This document shows, piece by piece, positions 11,501 through 22,620 of a DNA stretch of 64,000 nucleotides. A model generated the notes under the pieces. That model worked only from the letters and a program-made list of their open reading frames with translations. It ran no database searches and was not told the DNA's origin. Every line of letters begins with the position of its first letter. Position 1 is the first letter of the stretch. Source of the DNA: Doryteuthis pealeii (Eukaryota; Mollusca; Cephalopoda; Myopsida; Loliginidae); contig CM042143.1 in NCBI GenBank assembly GCA_023376005.1, positions 82,812,930-82,876,929 on the forward strand, in the 5' to 3' direction. A program made the position numbers and the translations under genes.

Positions 11501-12003
11501 GTATGATTCTCAAAAGCAGATCCTCCAATACACAACTAGAAATTATTGATTAAAAAGAAAGGAAAGAAGTCAACCTGCTACCTTGAAAATCTGCTGTTAC
11601 AACCCAAATCAAAAGGAATTTCTTTAATGGATTTAATTCCAAGAAAGAGAAAAATACATTTTGAATAAATTTTTAAAATTCTAAAAATTAAAAAAGATGG
11701 ATTTTTTTTAGTTGATAACTACCCACATACAACCCCCAAAAATTAGAAAAAAAATATGTTTAAGGGGGAAAAAAAAACAAAAAATAAAAATAAAAAAACA
11801 TTTGTAGCTTTCAATGATTAGAAATTCATGATAATCACAATCAATTACTTTTCTATATAAAGAATAGGATAGCTGCATCTCAATTTTGAGAGAGAGCAAG
11901 AGAGAGAGAAGGGGGGGATGCTTTAAGGACTAAATTTGAACACAAATTGTGAAAAGAAAATTATTTAAGAAATACTGCTCAGATTCTTAATGCCTAAAAA
12001 TTA

Positions 12004-12500
12004 GGTTGTTTGGGTTTTATGGCATGTCAACCGTTATTGGTTTATTTTATACTGAAGACATTTTGTTTTATTCATTTTTGTTGGGTATTCAATTTTTAAA
12101 AAAATCATGTTTTGTTATTTAACCCATAGATGGGACCCTAACAGATACTAATGAACTAATGACAATTAAGGGGTACTTCACCATCAGATAGAATGCCATA
12201 CCCAGGACACTAAGACTCTCAGCCACCACCTTATAGCACATATGATTAAAAGGGTTGGAGCCTACCATAAGGGCAGAAAAGTTGGGACAATCATATAGGT
12301 ACTAGAGCTTGATGTGACCAGCTGATTGATCAGCCCATCTAACCTAAGTAAGGTCCAAAGTGGATTGCTGCATATCGGATTACTCAGCCACCAAGGTTCC
12401 ATCCTTAAGCATCAGTTCACCACCCACAACCAACAGTTGCCCCCATTAGTGGGGGGGGGAAGTCTTACCTCTCTGCAGAGGTGCAGTCAGTGTATTCTAA
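12004..12500 (+). repeat. Repeat C, long copy
   Basis: Starts TGTTTGGGTTTTATGGCATG and passes TTAACCCATAGATGGGACCC and AGCACATATGATTAAAAGGG, where the site is empty (no SINE-B, unlike 56961 and 63296). It continues to GACCAGCTGATTGATCAGCC and a 3' part ending CTCTGCAGAGGTGCA. At least twelve copies or fragments lie in this window. The family is not recognised and no coding frame is conserved across copies. Confidence 0.75.
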
Positions 12501-13033
12501 AGCCCCAGCTGACAGGGCTGCAAAAAGCTAGGTAAATATAAGCATTCCAAGTGAATAAATAAACGGAAATAAAGGAATTTATAATTACAAGTATAAAAAA
12601 AGTTATAATTAAAGCCACTTATTAAAGTGTATTGTAATGTGTATATAGGTAAAGAAAAAAAAAGTATAAAAGTTGTTGCTAAATGGATAATTCCACAGAT
12701 TTCATTATATTTTAATAGTATTAGAAGCTAATCTTTTAAATTGTTAAGTAATTTAAATATACAACTAATTCAATGAATTGTAAAAGAAATAATTATAGAA
12801 CAGTATATAATTAATAGTAAAACCTAATCTCATTCTCTTACAATCTTTTGTAAAGTACAAAGGTGAAAATAAATGGATTAATTTTGAACATGAAAATAAA
12901 ATTCTATTTCCTTTTTTTAATTGAATGTCTGGATTACTTCAATTATTAGATTTTTCTGATGAATGTCTTACTGGGAGAAATTTATAATAAAATTCTCTAT
13001 TGCTCATCATGTATTTCTTGGAATAGTCTTTTA

Positions 13034-13672
13034 GACTAGCAGGATCTGTGGATATACCACACTATGATAATTTAATTATTACATTTGGTATGTTTACTTA
13101 AGAGCTATTGCTAAATAGTTCAATGAGTAAAAAAGATAATAATCTTGATTTAACTTTCTCACTCTTTCTTCAAAGTGGAGTTGTAAAATATTTACATTGA
13201 TTTGCAGATAAAAATGTGGGAAGGGGAGTGCATTAAAAATATCTACATTAATTTATGGACAAAAAAGTGACGAAAACACGACTTGGAAAATATCTAAGTT
13301 GGGGCAGAAATTCGCCTGACGCTGGCTTGTTAAAACATAGCTTAAATTAGGGCAGGAGGCCAGGACGACATAAAATCCAAATTACCAAAATATATTCTGT
13401 AATTCAGAATTTCAATATCATAAATAAAACATATACCCCCCCCCAATTCATTTTACTTTTACATTGGGCATTTAAACTATGCAAGACCATTTGGAATATT
13501 TCATTTTTAAAACTGGGTGAAATAAAATGGACAAATAAGAAATCTGCAATTAAGCAACACCAGATAATCTGGAATTACATTTTTCCATTGCATCTGGAAC
13601 AATTTGGATGGTCTCATTTTTAACCAGAGGGTGTTACAGGATGATAATGGACAAAAGATTTAGGAACAAGCA
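13034..13672 (-). mobile_element. Hel-1 Helitron-like element, minus orientation
   Basis: At the low end CTAG is followed by the hairpin CTGTGGATATACCACA (one mismatch to the family). The middle is diverged (13160-13530), and the far end has CAACACCAGATAATCTGG, GGTCTCATTTTTAACCAG, GGGTGTTACAGGATGATAA and AGGAACAAGCATATC, the reverse complement of the Hel-1 5' end. Confidence 0.6.
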
Positions 13673-13727
13673 TATCAATATAGATGGTCAATACCTACAT
13701 AGACAAAACTTTCATAATTTGACTATA

Positions 13728-13980
13728 AAGTAAGTAAAGTTGGCAGAGTGGCCTATTGTCAGTATCAGCAGGACAGTGAGGGAGTCTATCCCCTTTTTGC
13801 TAGCACTAGATCAGGGAGATTGTTCTTTTTGCTGGAGTGCCACACCTACTGTCAGCTCCCCCACTTTACCACACAGATCAGATTACCCAATACATGCGCA
13901 GAGTTCACAGGGACTGATATTGAACCTGGAACTTTGCGATTCCCAGGCAGTGCTCTATCGACTGAACTAAATCAGCCTCT
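13728..13980 (-). repeat. SINE-A (tRNA-derived)
   Basis: Minus-strand copy. Reverse-strand head has TTTAGTTCAGTCGATAGAGC-type box A and a box B GGTTCAATATCAG. The 3' end (plus-strand AAGTAAGTAAAGTTGG) carries short AAGT repeats like the 4674 copy. The two overlapping plus-strand frames here are translations of the SINE. Confidence 0.85.
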
Positions 13981-14310
13981 TTGATTGTAGTAAGGAGCAA
14001 CTGGAAAGACTGTTTCCTATCCGAGTTTGACAAAATAGAAAGCAAAATAATCAACAAAATTATACAGAATAGAAAGAAAAGCAGAAATTCAACAATTTCC
14101 ACTTTAATTGGATTCTTTGTTATTTCTAAAGATAAACAAGAATACAAATACTTAAATCAAAATAGAATCATTAGTTGTTCAATGCTTCTTGCTGGCATCT
14201 TTATAAAAAAAAATCCACATGCTAAAAACTATTACTGTATAATTTTATAAATGAATCAATATCAAGTGTTTCATTTTCTTTGTTGATAGGGTTCAATAAA
14301 ATAATTCAGT

Positions 14311-14360
<50 letters not shown>

Positions 14361-14365
<5 letters not shown>

Positions 14366-14580
14366 CGGGTTAGCTCAGTCGGTAGAGCGCTCGGCTAGAA
14401 ACCACAAGGTTCCTAGTTCGAGACCGGCCCTCACCAACTCAGCATAAGGGATCTGTGCGGTAAAGCGAGGAGCCGATGGTAGGTGTGGCACTCCACCTCA
14501 GACACAACAACAATCTCCCTGGTCTAGCACTAGTAAAAAGGGGATAGACTCCCTCGCTGATACCGACTTTAGGCCACCCC

Positions 14581-14583
<3 letters not shown>
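14361..14583 (+). repeat. SINE-A inserted in a (TA)n tract
   Basis: The head GGGTCGGGTTAGCTCAGTCGG has intact box A and the box B region is AGTTCGAGACCGG. The body is slightly deleted (about 222 bp). It ends CACCCCGAC. It has 44 bases of TA repeat on the left and 31 on the right, so insertion into, or expansion of, a TA tract at both ends is evident. Confidence 0.9.
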
Positions 14584-14616
<33 letters not shown>

Positions 14617-14619
<3 letters not shown>

Positions 14620-14972
14620 GTGCTATATTTATAAGTGCTCAATATTGTGAATAGAACATCTATATCTAAGTTAGGGTAGTGTGGACATGGAGTCAACAGT
14701 GCTTGGTTATTGGAGGTTTCTTGCCTATGCAATTGTTCAAGCTAAGTCTGGTTTAAACAATCGCATAGGTGAGAAACTGTCAGTAACCAAATGATGTTGA
14801 CTCCATGTTCACACTACCCTAACTTAGATATGTCAGTTTTTTGCCCATTCAATTTTTAAACTTGGCTTAAAAATCGCATAGGTGAGAAACTGACAGTTAC
14901 CAAGTACCAGTGACTGTCTTTGCTACTCTAACTTAGATACACATGCTCTATAAATGATATTGAGCACTCTTT
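14617..14972. mobile_element. Fold-back element FB-4
   Basis: Left arm from 14663 (TATCTAAGTTAGGGTAGTGT, GGACATGGAGTCAACA) pairs with the right arm ending 14830 (TGTTGACTCCATGTTCACAC, ACCCTAACTTAGATA). The loop lies near 14740. A third partial repeat of the arm, 14836-14940, follows. Outer ends AGTGCTATATTTATAAGTGC and ATAAATGATATTGAGCACTC are also inverted. A partial relative lies at 31064-31170. It is a non-coding palindromic transposon. Confidence 0.7.
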
Positions 14973-15156
14973 ACTAATCTAATTTGTTAAAAAAAACTCA
15001 GCACTTTTTTTTTTTAATTAAAAAATACAAAGGAACAAAAAATCATTCATCACAATTACTAAATAAACATGCCATATATATAAAGGTCACTTTTCAACTT
15101 TAATGAATGAGAATAATTTTCTTTTATTTGTTTTTAATAATAAGGACATATTTCCA

Positions 15157-15215
15157 TCTATCTATACACATATAAAGGGCAGTTGTGTGTGTGTATGTAT
15201 CTATGTATATCCGGA
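15157..15215 (+). mobile_element. Hel-3 5' end fragment
   Basis: TCTATCTATACACATATAAA, GGGCAGTTGTGTGTG and GTATATCCGGA match the 5' ends of Hel-3 copies at 21862 and 23623. The sequence then switches to repeat C. Confidence 0.55.
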
Positions 15216-15221
15216 GAGTTT

Positions 15222-15365
15222 TCTATTTAACCCATAGATAGGACCCTAACAGGTGCAGGGAGTAATGGTAAAGAAAGGGTATTCCACACTCCCCAGAGCT
15301 CCAGAATTTAAACTTTACCATTAGATGTAGTTTAACATCATACCCAGTACACATAATGCTGCTAA
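15222..15365 (+). repeat. Repeat C fragment
   Basis: TTAACCCATAGATAGGACCC, TATTCCACACTCCCCAGAGC and ACATCATACCCAGTACA match the middle of repeat C. A 29-base poly-T interrupts it. Confidence 0.65.
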
Positions 15366-15368
15366 ATA

Positions 15369-15400
<32 letters not shown>

Positions 15401-15409
15401 CAAATATCT

Positions 15410-15650
15410 GTTTGACTAAATTTTGTAGAGAAATTTGCTTTTAATTCATAATTCTAATTCATAAAATTCTCCCTGTAAAACAAATAATTTTTTACATGTG
15501 ATATTTTTTTATATCCTTCCATTTCATGATACAGCAAAAATTATGTTAAGTTTCATTTTTCCCAAGTTTTATTTAATTTTAATTCATTAAAAGATTCATT
15601 TAAAAAAAAAAAGGGGGATTTTGACCATATCTATTTAACATTTACTAAGA
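15410..15650 (+). repeat. Repeat F (copy 1)
   Basis: Shares AACAAATAATTTTT, ATACAGCAAAAATTA, AAGTTTCATTTTTCCC and ATTTTGACCATA in order with 55850-56070. Diverged. Family unrecognised. Confidence 0.45.
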
Positions 15651-15982
15651 TAATTTCATATATAATTATAATATTATGGGATATGTTGACAAAGCTCTTA
15701 TGAGATTTTCTATCATCAAATAGAAACTGAGATCATTATGAACCAAGATGAGCATATCTGCTCTTTTTAAAATATCTAATGGAAAGTAAATTCTAATATA
15801 TTATATTGATTAAAATTGCTTCTGTGTAATCGCCAGACAATCTAATTAAAAAAAAATTTGATTAAGTATTGATAAATTTTAAAATCAGACTTACACAAAA
15901 AAAAAAGAAAAAAAAAAAAAATTAAATTTCTACATAAAAATCTAATTTGTAACATTTCTAAAATAATGCAAATATAGAAATG

Positions 15983-16043
<61 letters not shown>

Positions 16044-16551
16044 CTAGTGTTCCTTAATTGTATAACTGTTATCAGCTTGCAACACCCTGTGCTTAAAAAT
16101 GAGAGTCCAAATCATCAAAGATGAAACGCAAAAATGTAAATATGAATGTAAATCTGGTGTTGCTTATCCACCAGATTCTTATTTCTTATAAGTGTCATCA
16201 CCTCAGCTAAATTTCATTTTTTTTAATAAAAAAGAAAGGAAAGGGAAGAAAAGGGACATGCTACACAGGAGAAATATAATAAGAAAGAAAGAGTAGGAGA
16301 AAGAGAGAGAGGGGTTTAGCACGCAAGCGAAAACGATAATCTGTTTCAATTGAACATGATGAAAAGGAAAAAAAAAAAAAAAAAAAAAAAAAAAAGGTAA
16401 AAAGAGAGACAGAACTAGAGAGATAGAAATAGAGAGTTAAATGAAGATTATTATACTTTTTATATATTGAACTATATTGCAATAGCTCTTAAATAAACAT
16501 ATAAAACATGTAATAAGTATCATACTGTGGTATATCCACAGGTCCTGCTAG
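16044..16551 (+). mobile_element. Hel-1 Helitron-like element, full length
   Basis: This is the best-delimited copy. The 5' end is CTAGTGTTCCTTAATTGTAT next to a (TA)n tract. The terminal hairpin CTGTGGTATATCCACAG at 16525-16541 is followed by GTCCTG and CTAG at 16548-16551, then T. A 3' hairpin a few bases before CTRR, with insertion at an A/T site, is the textbook Helitron terminus. No Rep/helicase coding is present, so it is non-autonomous. Typical 5' TC is not strictly kept, which lowers certainty. Confidence 0.65.
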
Positions 16552-16689
16552 TATGTAATAAACTAAACTACCCTAAATCACTTCTGAAAATCAAATAATT
16601 TTATCAAAATTTAAAATAAACAATTGAAACAGTTACATAGTAAACTGTTATATTGATTAATTCTAAATAGTTCTTAACATGTAAGGTTA

Positions 16690-16871
16690 TGATCGAAAAA
16701 TGTGCAGCAGTATTATATTCTCTAAAGCTTTCTTGTGCGTATGACAACCATATTACTGTTGCACATGAATTCATCTGTGATGGTGATAGTGATGTAGAAG
16801 AATGCACTCCCAACATAACCTTCACCTTCCCCCCCAAAAAAAGCATTCAAGCTCTGTGTGTGCATGAATAA
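16690..16871 (+). other. Short open frame of mixed composition, unrecognised
   Basis: A 60-codon ATG-to-stop frame lying outside the repeat families, with unusually non-repetitive composition (acidic CDGDSDVEECTP). It has no recognised domain and no splice consensus that I can confirm. It may be a decayed transposase or gene fragment, or chance. Confidence 0.15.
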
Positions 16872-17282
16872 CTGGGTCAATAAAATTTGTTGTACGCTTG
16901 AACGGTTTTAATGTAGTAGAATAGGAATGTCATCAAATGTTGTTCTAAGTTGTGTTCACTAATCTGAGAGTAAAATGGTCATTTTAGATAGAAGAAATGT
17001 TTTAAATAAAGAAAATAAATGTGATTGCTGATCTGAGAGGAACAAAAACAAGACAATGTTTGGTTGTAGTTTCTAGGTGACATTAACATACATCATCATC
17101 ATCATAATATTTCACTAGGGACCATCACTTCAAACAAGTAGCTGATAATTTTCTGATGAGGTCTGGTTGGTTGGCTTTAGTTATGTCAACCTTTGGGTTA
17201 TCTAATATTGAAATCACCCCCCCCCCTTAAAGCAATTATATACACAAGTAAAAGTATGCACCCCATGGGCGCAAGTATTTAA

Positions 17283-17511
17283 CTCTTAACATCCTGTTGA
17301 GAATTTTCTAAGTCCAGAGCCCCATTGTTATAAGGATCTATCAAAAATGCTAAAAATGATCTTTTCATTTAAAGTTACCTGTTATTTCCCTTAAAATAAA
17401 GACTTCTAAATATGTTTAATATTACATTTAAACAAAGTCTATTTGGGGCAGATTAGGAAAACGAATGTGACTTCTGACCGGGTGGAATGAGGTGGTATAG
17501 AATGTTAAGAG
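17283..17511. mobile_element. TTAA-flanked MITE (copy 1)
   Basis: Terminal inverted repeats CTCTTAACAT at the left and ATGTTAAGAG at the right, each flanked by TTAA (17279-17282 and 17512-17515). The inner sequence is 229 bp with no coding capacity. A TTAA duplication is the hallmark of piggyBac-type transposition, but the termini do not start CCY as most piggyBac ends do. A second copy in opposite orientation lies at 29897-30108. Confidence 0.65.
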
Positions 17512-17529
17512 TTAAGTTTTAATGTAACA

Positions 17530-17872
17530 TTAAATTTTAAAAAAAATAACAAAACTAAATAACAATGAATATAAAAATATTAACATTTATTTCAATTGAT
17601 TTCTATATAAAAATTATATATAGGATTGCTTTTAATATATTTGACAATAACATGATAGTATTAGAAATCAGTAACAGAAAATAATTATTTATTAAACCCA
17701 GTTTTGTTAAAATCCTTATGCAAATTATTTCCACCAGATACTATGTAAATTTTTATTTCTTAAAGATATATAACTCATATTTCAGGATTTTAAAGGTGTT
17801 TAATATGGGCAGTTTTGCAGCAAATCTAACTCAGAGTTTAATAGAGACATCATTAATAAATAAGATGCTAAG
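17530..17872 (-). mobile_element. Hel-2 Helitron-like element, minus, 3' part lost
   Basis: The reverse complement holds the Hel-2 landmarks TTAATAAATAAT, AGTATTAGAAATCAGTAACA-type sequence, the GGGCAGTTTTGCAGCAAATC region and TTATTAATGATGTCTCTATT. It ends in a poly-A tract at 17875, immediately before a Hel-1 copy at 17941. Confidence 0.55.
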
Positions 17873-17940
17873 AAAAAAAAAAAAAAAAAAAAAAAAAGCA
17901 ATGGAATTGTATCCGTACTATTATGTAAAATAAAAAAATA

Positions 17941-18312
17941 CTAGCGGGACCGGTGGATATACCACAGTATGATTAGAATTGAATTATTACGTTTGGTATG
18001 TTTACTTAAGAGCTATTGCAAAATAGTTCAATATATAAAAAGTATAACAATCTTGATTTAACTTTTTTTTCTCTTTCTTTTCATTGAAACAGATTAGCAT
18101 TATTGCTTCTGCACTATCTTTATCTTTCCCCTACTCTTTCTTTCTTAAATTTTTTTTCTGTGTAGCATGTCCATTTTCTTCCCTTTCTTTATAATAAAAA
18201 TGGAATGGTCAATGATTTAGCTAAGGTGATGACACTCATTTGGACAGTCTCATTTTTAACCAGTGGGTGTTGCAAGATGATAACAGTAGTACAATTTAGG
18301 AACACAAGTACA
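17941..18312 (-). mobile_element. Hel-1 Helitron-like element, minus
   Basis: Starts CTAG, then hairpin CGGTGGATATACCACAG, then the body with GTTTACTTAAGAGCTATTGC and AACAGATTAGCATTATTGC. The far end reads GGTGTTGCAAGATGATAACA and AGGAACACAAGT, the reverse complement of the 5' end. Shorter than 16044-16551 by internal deletion. Confidence 0.65.
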
Positions 18313-18319
18313 GATATAT

Positions 18320-19100
18320 AGATTAACAATTAAATAAATAAAGTGTGTAAAAAAGTGTTTAAGAAAATTATTTTCAACTAGTACAAGGTTATCAAATGAT
18401 AATTAAAAAAAGAAAAAAAGTCTTTTCATTCAAGCAAGTCTTTAATTGGACGTAAGGTAAGGAGTGATAAATGAAAAAGGAATTCTGGGTTATTAACACC
18501 CCATCCCATTCCCCGTTTTCAAATCAAAGTGTACAGTAAGTGATATATAATAACCAATATGGTGACAGGTGGAATAGAACTTGGTAACTGTGTTAATCAC
18601 TGAACAATTAAGCTTGCATAAGTTATGACAATTTTAATAATCATCCAAAAAGAAAACTTGAGGGTGAAAAAAAACAAAAAAAAACAAACAAAAAAAAAAA
18701 AACCAACCTAAATGCCTCCCCCCAACTTAACGAATTTATACCAAGTTTTGAAAATACTTAAGTATCAGTTAAGTAATTAACCCATTATCTGTTATTAAGT
18801 CATAATGCTAATAACAGTTTAAATCAATGGTTTGAGATTTTTAGCCTTTATAATTAGTGCTTCCATGACCAAACCAGGTAAAAGTAATAAGTCATCAAGT
18901 AAAAGTTAAAAATATAAACTTCACATGAGAGAAAAATCTGTCTTACAAACTATTTTCTCACCACACATGCGTTTTTAGTCTAATGCAGTAAGTACCAATG
19001 ATTATCAGATATTTCAATCAACTTAAAAATAAATTTAAAAAAAAAAAAAAAAAAATCAAAACATGTTCCAATAACTACAATTACAGGTTTTCAATGGCCT
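18320..19100. other. AT-rich stretch with no recognised feature
   Basis: AT-rich with A-runs at about 18670-18700 and 19040-19055. No repeat family, coding frame or RNA gene was recognised. Confidence 0.45.
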
Positions 19101-19104
19101 TTCC

Positions 19105-19350
19105 TCTAAAATGGCACACTAAACTGCATCTGATGGCATTACTCCCAGCTCTACTATGACAAGGAATGGTAGTACCTGCTAGGATCCCATCTATGCATTA
19201 AATAATTTTGTTTGAAAATTATTCGTAATCAATAAGACCATGTGCAAAAACAACCTTAAGAAACGACTGCACAAATGTAAATGTAAAAGTATAATGAATG
19301 CAATTCCCTAACCTCTTGGTATGAAATAACCCTATACAGGTTGATGTACT
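19105..19350 (-). repeat. Repeat C fragment, minus
   Basis: Plus-strand landmarks ACTAAACTGCATCTGATGGC, AATGGTAGTACCTGCTAGGA, TCCCATCTATGCATTAAATA and GAAATAACCCTATACAGG match the complement of repeat C. A similar fragment is at 20568-20756. Confidence 0.7.
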
Positions 19351-20567
19351 ATTAAAAATCAATCTAAAATCTAACAAAATATTTTTTTCTATTTTATTTA
19401 TTAATCTATTTATAACCATTGAAACGTATCCAGATTAAAATCTTTTTCTTTTCCTTCTCAGCCTATAAGGAATAATTCTTAAACCAATATTTAGTGTGAA
19501 ACTTGTTAAATCCTTAACTAGATTTATATATATTTGTTAAAGAGAAATCTAGTGAAAATTATCTGAATATATTCAAGATTATTTAACAGTTATGTATACA
19601 GAGATAAGTAATTCTCACCTGACAACTGTAAGCAAAGTGCCATGAAATGGGCATATATAATTTTATTTGCAAATGCAACAAGACTTGATTAGGGTGGTGG
19701 CATGTGTTTCTAATTAACAGATAGAAATGGATAAAGATCTCTTGAACATACAAATGTCAACAAAATGACTTGTTTCAATCTAATCTTTTATGTACACACA
19801 CATGCACCATAGACAAAAATGGGAAAGAGCAGATCTTCATGATATTACTGGGTTTTGTTACCAAATCACACAAAAAAGAATGAATTAAAAAAACAAAATT
19901 TTTTTAAATTAAAAATTAAAGCAAGCAAACCATCTCCCTTTACACCTATTAGCTATGAATAAACAATGTATTAGAACAAGATCAATACTTAAGGATTCAT
20001 TTTTCTCACGCCAGCGTTTAATATATATCATTATCAAGGCACACTGGTAGCATGGATTATGTTGCCACATGTCCCTATTGGTCATCATAATTTTTTTCCT
20101 CCCATATAGAATTAGATAATGTTGTGCTGTTGGCATAGCATTTCTTTTAGAAAAGTTTTGTGATTGTAAAATCTATGTTTCCAGGCTCCTTCTATGGCTC
20201 CTATATAAATTGTGTTGTGTTCATTTTCAGTTTTTATGGTTGTTTGATAAACATTTTTTGTTAAGCATTCACCCTTGACTGGAAACTCTTTCTTACATCA
20301 GCAGTTACATAGGGTGAAATAAAATCATTCAAAGAATCAGGATTCAACTTTAAATAAAAGAAAACAATTGTAAATTAGTAAATTTCTTGCATGTTATGTT
20401 TAACCTTCAAAAAGGTAGAGTTTAAATAGTACACCATGCTATATTAATACATCATCTAACCATCCTTTGACTTAAACATAATAATTAGGAACATAAGACA
20501 AATAACAAAACTAATTCTCTAGAATAGAAAGAAAAATTGTCAGCAAAACTTTAAAAAGAGCTTATTT

Positions 20568-20756
20568 GAACTGCATCTGATGGTGAAGCACCGGGTAATG
20601 TGGAGTATCCCTTCATTGCTATTACTCCCAGGTCCACTGACCCAGAGTGGTAGTACCACAACTATACAAAAAATGTAAATATGAATGAACGCAGTTCCCT
20701 AGCCTCTAAATATAAAATAAGCCTAGACAGGTTGACATGCCATTAAAAATAATCCA
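20568..20756 (-). repeat. Repeat C fragment, minus
   Basis: ACTGCATCTGATGGTGAAGC, GGGTAATGTGGAGTATCCCT and AATAAGCCTAGACAGG match the complement of repeat C. The middle (poly-T region of the family) is deleted. Confidence 0.7.
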
Positions 20757-20973
20757 GTGAGTGAAAGAGGAGTGTTGTTGGGGATTTGGATATGCTAAAG
20801 AACCCCCCCTCCACCAAGTGCAAAGTTTTAAAAGTTCTTGACTTGATATATATATATATATATATACACACTAAAATTGCTAAGAACAAATCTTCTGTAA
20901 GTCACATAACTTTCATTGTGTTTTTCTAATTTTATTATTAGCCTTTGTTAATATCACTGTTCCTTATTGATAA

Positions 20974-21268
20974 ACTAGAAGCGGCTACCCAGCATTGTCT
21001 CGGGCAAAAACCCTGTTGTATTGATTTTACGTTTGAGATTTACAAATGCTGCATATTTTTAAGTAGAATTTCAATGCCATTTCTATGTATATCTTAATTT
21101 TTAAATATCTTTTAATAGAAATCAAATCTTCATAATTTTTGCACAAAAAGCAAGAACCAGTGATATTTAATGTGTATATACATTCACTTGTCGTTAATTG
21201 TTTTATTTTCGTATTTTTCATCTGGATATACATACACACCAAATGCCCTTATATACATATATATATTA
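20974..21268 (-). mobile_element. Hel-3 Helitron-like element, minus
   Basis: Read on the minus strand, it ends AATGCTGGGTAGCCGCTTCT then AGT. The consensus hairpin is CTACC(C)...GGGTAG followed by CCGTTT and CTAG. The body passes ATTTGTAAATCTCAAACG and CAAGAACCAGTGATATTTAA (plus strand). The 5' end is in TATATATA at the right. It shares its body with 23623-23925 and 29349-29785. Confidence 0.6.
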
Positions 21269-21299
21269 GACTTTATCATATGTATAGGAAAATATATAT

Positions 21300-21680
21300 A
21301 GCATATACAAGATGGGACAAAAGTAATTGCTTAGTCAATAACAATTATATTTATCATGCATCCATCTGTCTGTACAGACTCCATCCACTATTTTGGGTTT
21401 GATTTCATCCAAACTTTCAGGGAGTGTTAGATTCATGCCTGGAAAGGTTTTACATTGTACTAAGAGATCCGGTTCAGACTGGTTTTTAAGTGAGATCTGT
21501 CTCTTACTCACTATGTCTTACTGTTCATCTCTCTGTATAAGGATGTTCATTGTAACCTATCACTCTGTTGGTAACCATTAAGAAAGACAGATGGCTCCTT
21601 CCTTCCGCCCCACCCTCACTCTATACACTCAGACCCCTCTCAGGTGTAGAGACAAGAGTCAATGGTCAGACAGGCTAAAA
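21300..21680. other. Unassigned lower-AT island
   Basis: Non-repetitive stretch between two Hel-3 copies in opposite orientation. It contains GGTAACCATTAAGAAAGACA and CCGCCCCACCCTCACTC. No coding or RNA signal was identified. Confidence 0.3.
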
Positions 21681-21861
21681 AAAAAAAAAAAAAAAGGCTT
21701 AGAGACTCAATTTAAAAAAAGAAGGAAATTTAGGTTAATGCTACTCCCCTACTTCCAAGTGTGGAGAATAGTAAAAGCAAATGTTTTTAAATACAAATCC
21801 TCATTCCAAACTTTAATAAAAGCAACTTTGTCCTTTATTTTTCATAATGATTATCTTAAAA

Positions 21862-21871
21862 CCCATCTATC

Positions 21872-21915
<44 letters not shown>

Positions 21916-21985
21916 CAGTTGGTGCATACATATGTATGTCCGGATTAAACTACAAAAACAAAACAATTAACAAAGTAAATATTAG
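21862..21985 (+). mobile_element. Hel-3 5' fragment with TA expansion
   Basis: CCATCTATCTATTATATA runs into (TA)n, then GGGCAGTTGGTGCATAC, GTATGTCCGGATTAAAC and ACAAAACAATTAACAAAG, matching the 5' third of Hel-3. Truncated on the right. Confidence 0.55.
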
Positions 21986-22064
21986 AGAGTGCCAAAGACA
22001 TCACATTCGTATTTTATAAAATAACCCCCCACACACACACACACACCAATTGAAAAAATTTTTT

Positions 22065-22620
22065 TTACAAGAAATCAGGGAGTTATCCGATTTTAATGAA
22101 ATTTTCAGTGTTTTATAATGCATTTTATTTCAAAACTTTGATTTTTTTTCAGGTCGCTTATCTTTACCCCCTCCCCCATATTTTTGGGGTGCAAAATATC
22201 AGTGGGGTTATATACTTTTGAAACTAATTACAGTTTAAATAAAATCACAAAAGACCGAAGGTGTGAATAGAAGAAATTTTTTTTAAGAGAGCTATTCTGC
22301 TAGAAAATAAGTACCAAAAATTGGAAAATTAAACGTTAAATTTTTTTTTACTCTATTTTTGTATATAATTAGGATCTAGAATAACAGTGAAAAAATTATA
22401 CATCGATATTTGTTCTGTCTAAAAGGGTGGGGGTCTAACTTTTCAATTGAGTTTTCTCCAAAGATTATTATATAACAATACTAAAGTAGACTCTTTATTA
22501 AACAAAGATTTGTCTTTAGAATCTAAAAATATGAAATTTGAAACTTAAAAATAGGTGTTTCACATTTTAAATGAATTTTATCTATTAATTAGGCATATAA
22601 ATTATTTCTGCTATGGTAGG
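22065..22620 (+). repeat. Repeat E (copy 1)
   Basis: Landmarks GTGAATAGAAGAA, ATATTTGTTCTGTCTAAAAG followed by a G-run, ATACTAAAGTAGA, TTTAGAATCTAA and TTTTAAATGAATTTTAT occur in the same order at 54925-55320. A diverged dispersed repeat of unknown class. Confidence 0.5.

Noticed and set aside
13740..13984. Two overlapping plus-strand frames
   Set aside because: Both lie wholly inside a minus-strand SINE-A and recur, shifted, in the SINE at 35480-35796.
21591..22019. 142-residue plus-strand frame
   Set aside because: It crosses a poly-A (Lys repeat), a TA tract (Ile-Tyr repeat) and a Hel-3 fragment; no domain or start context.
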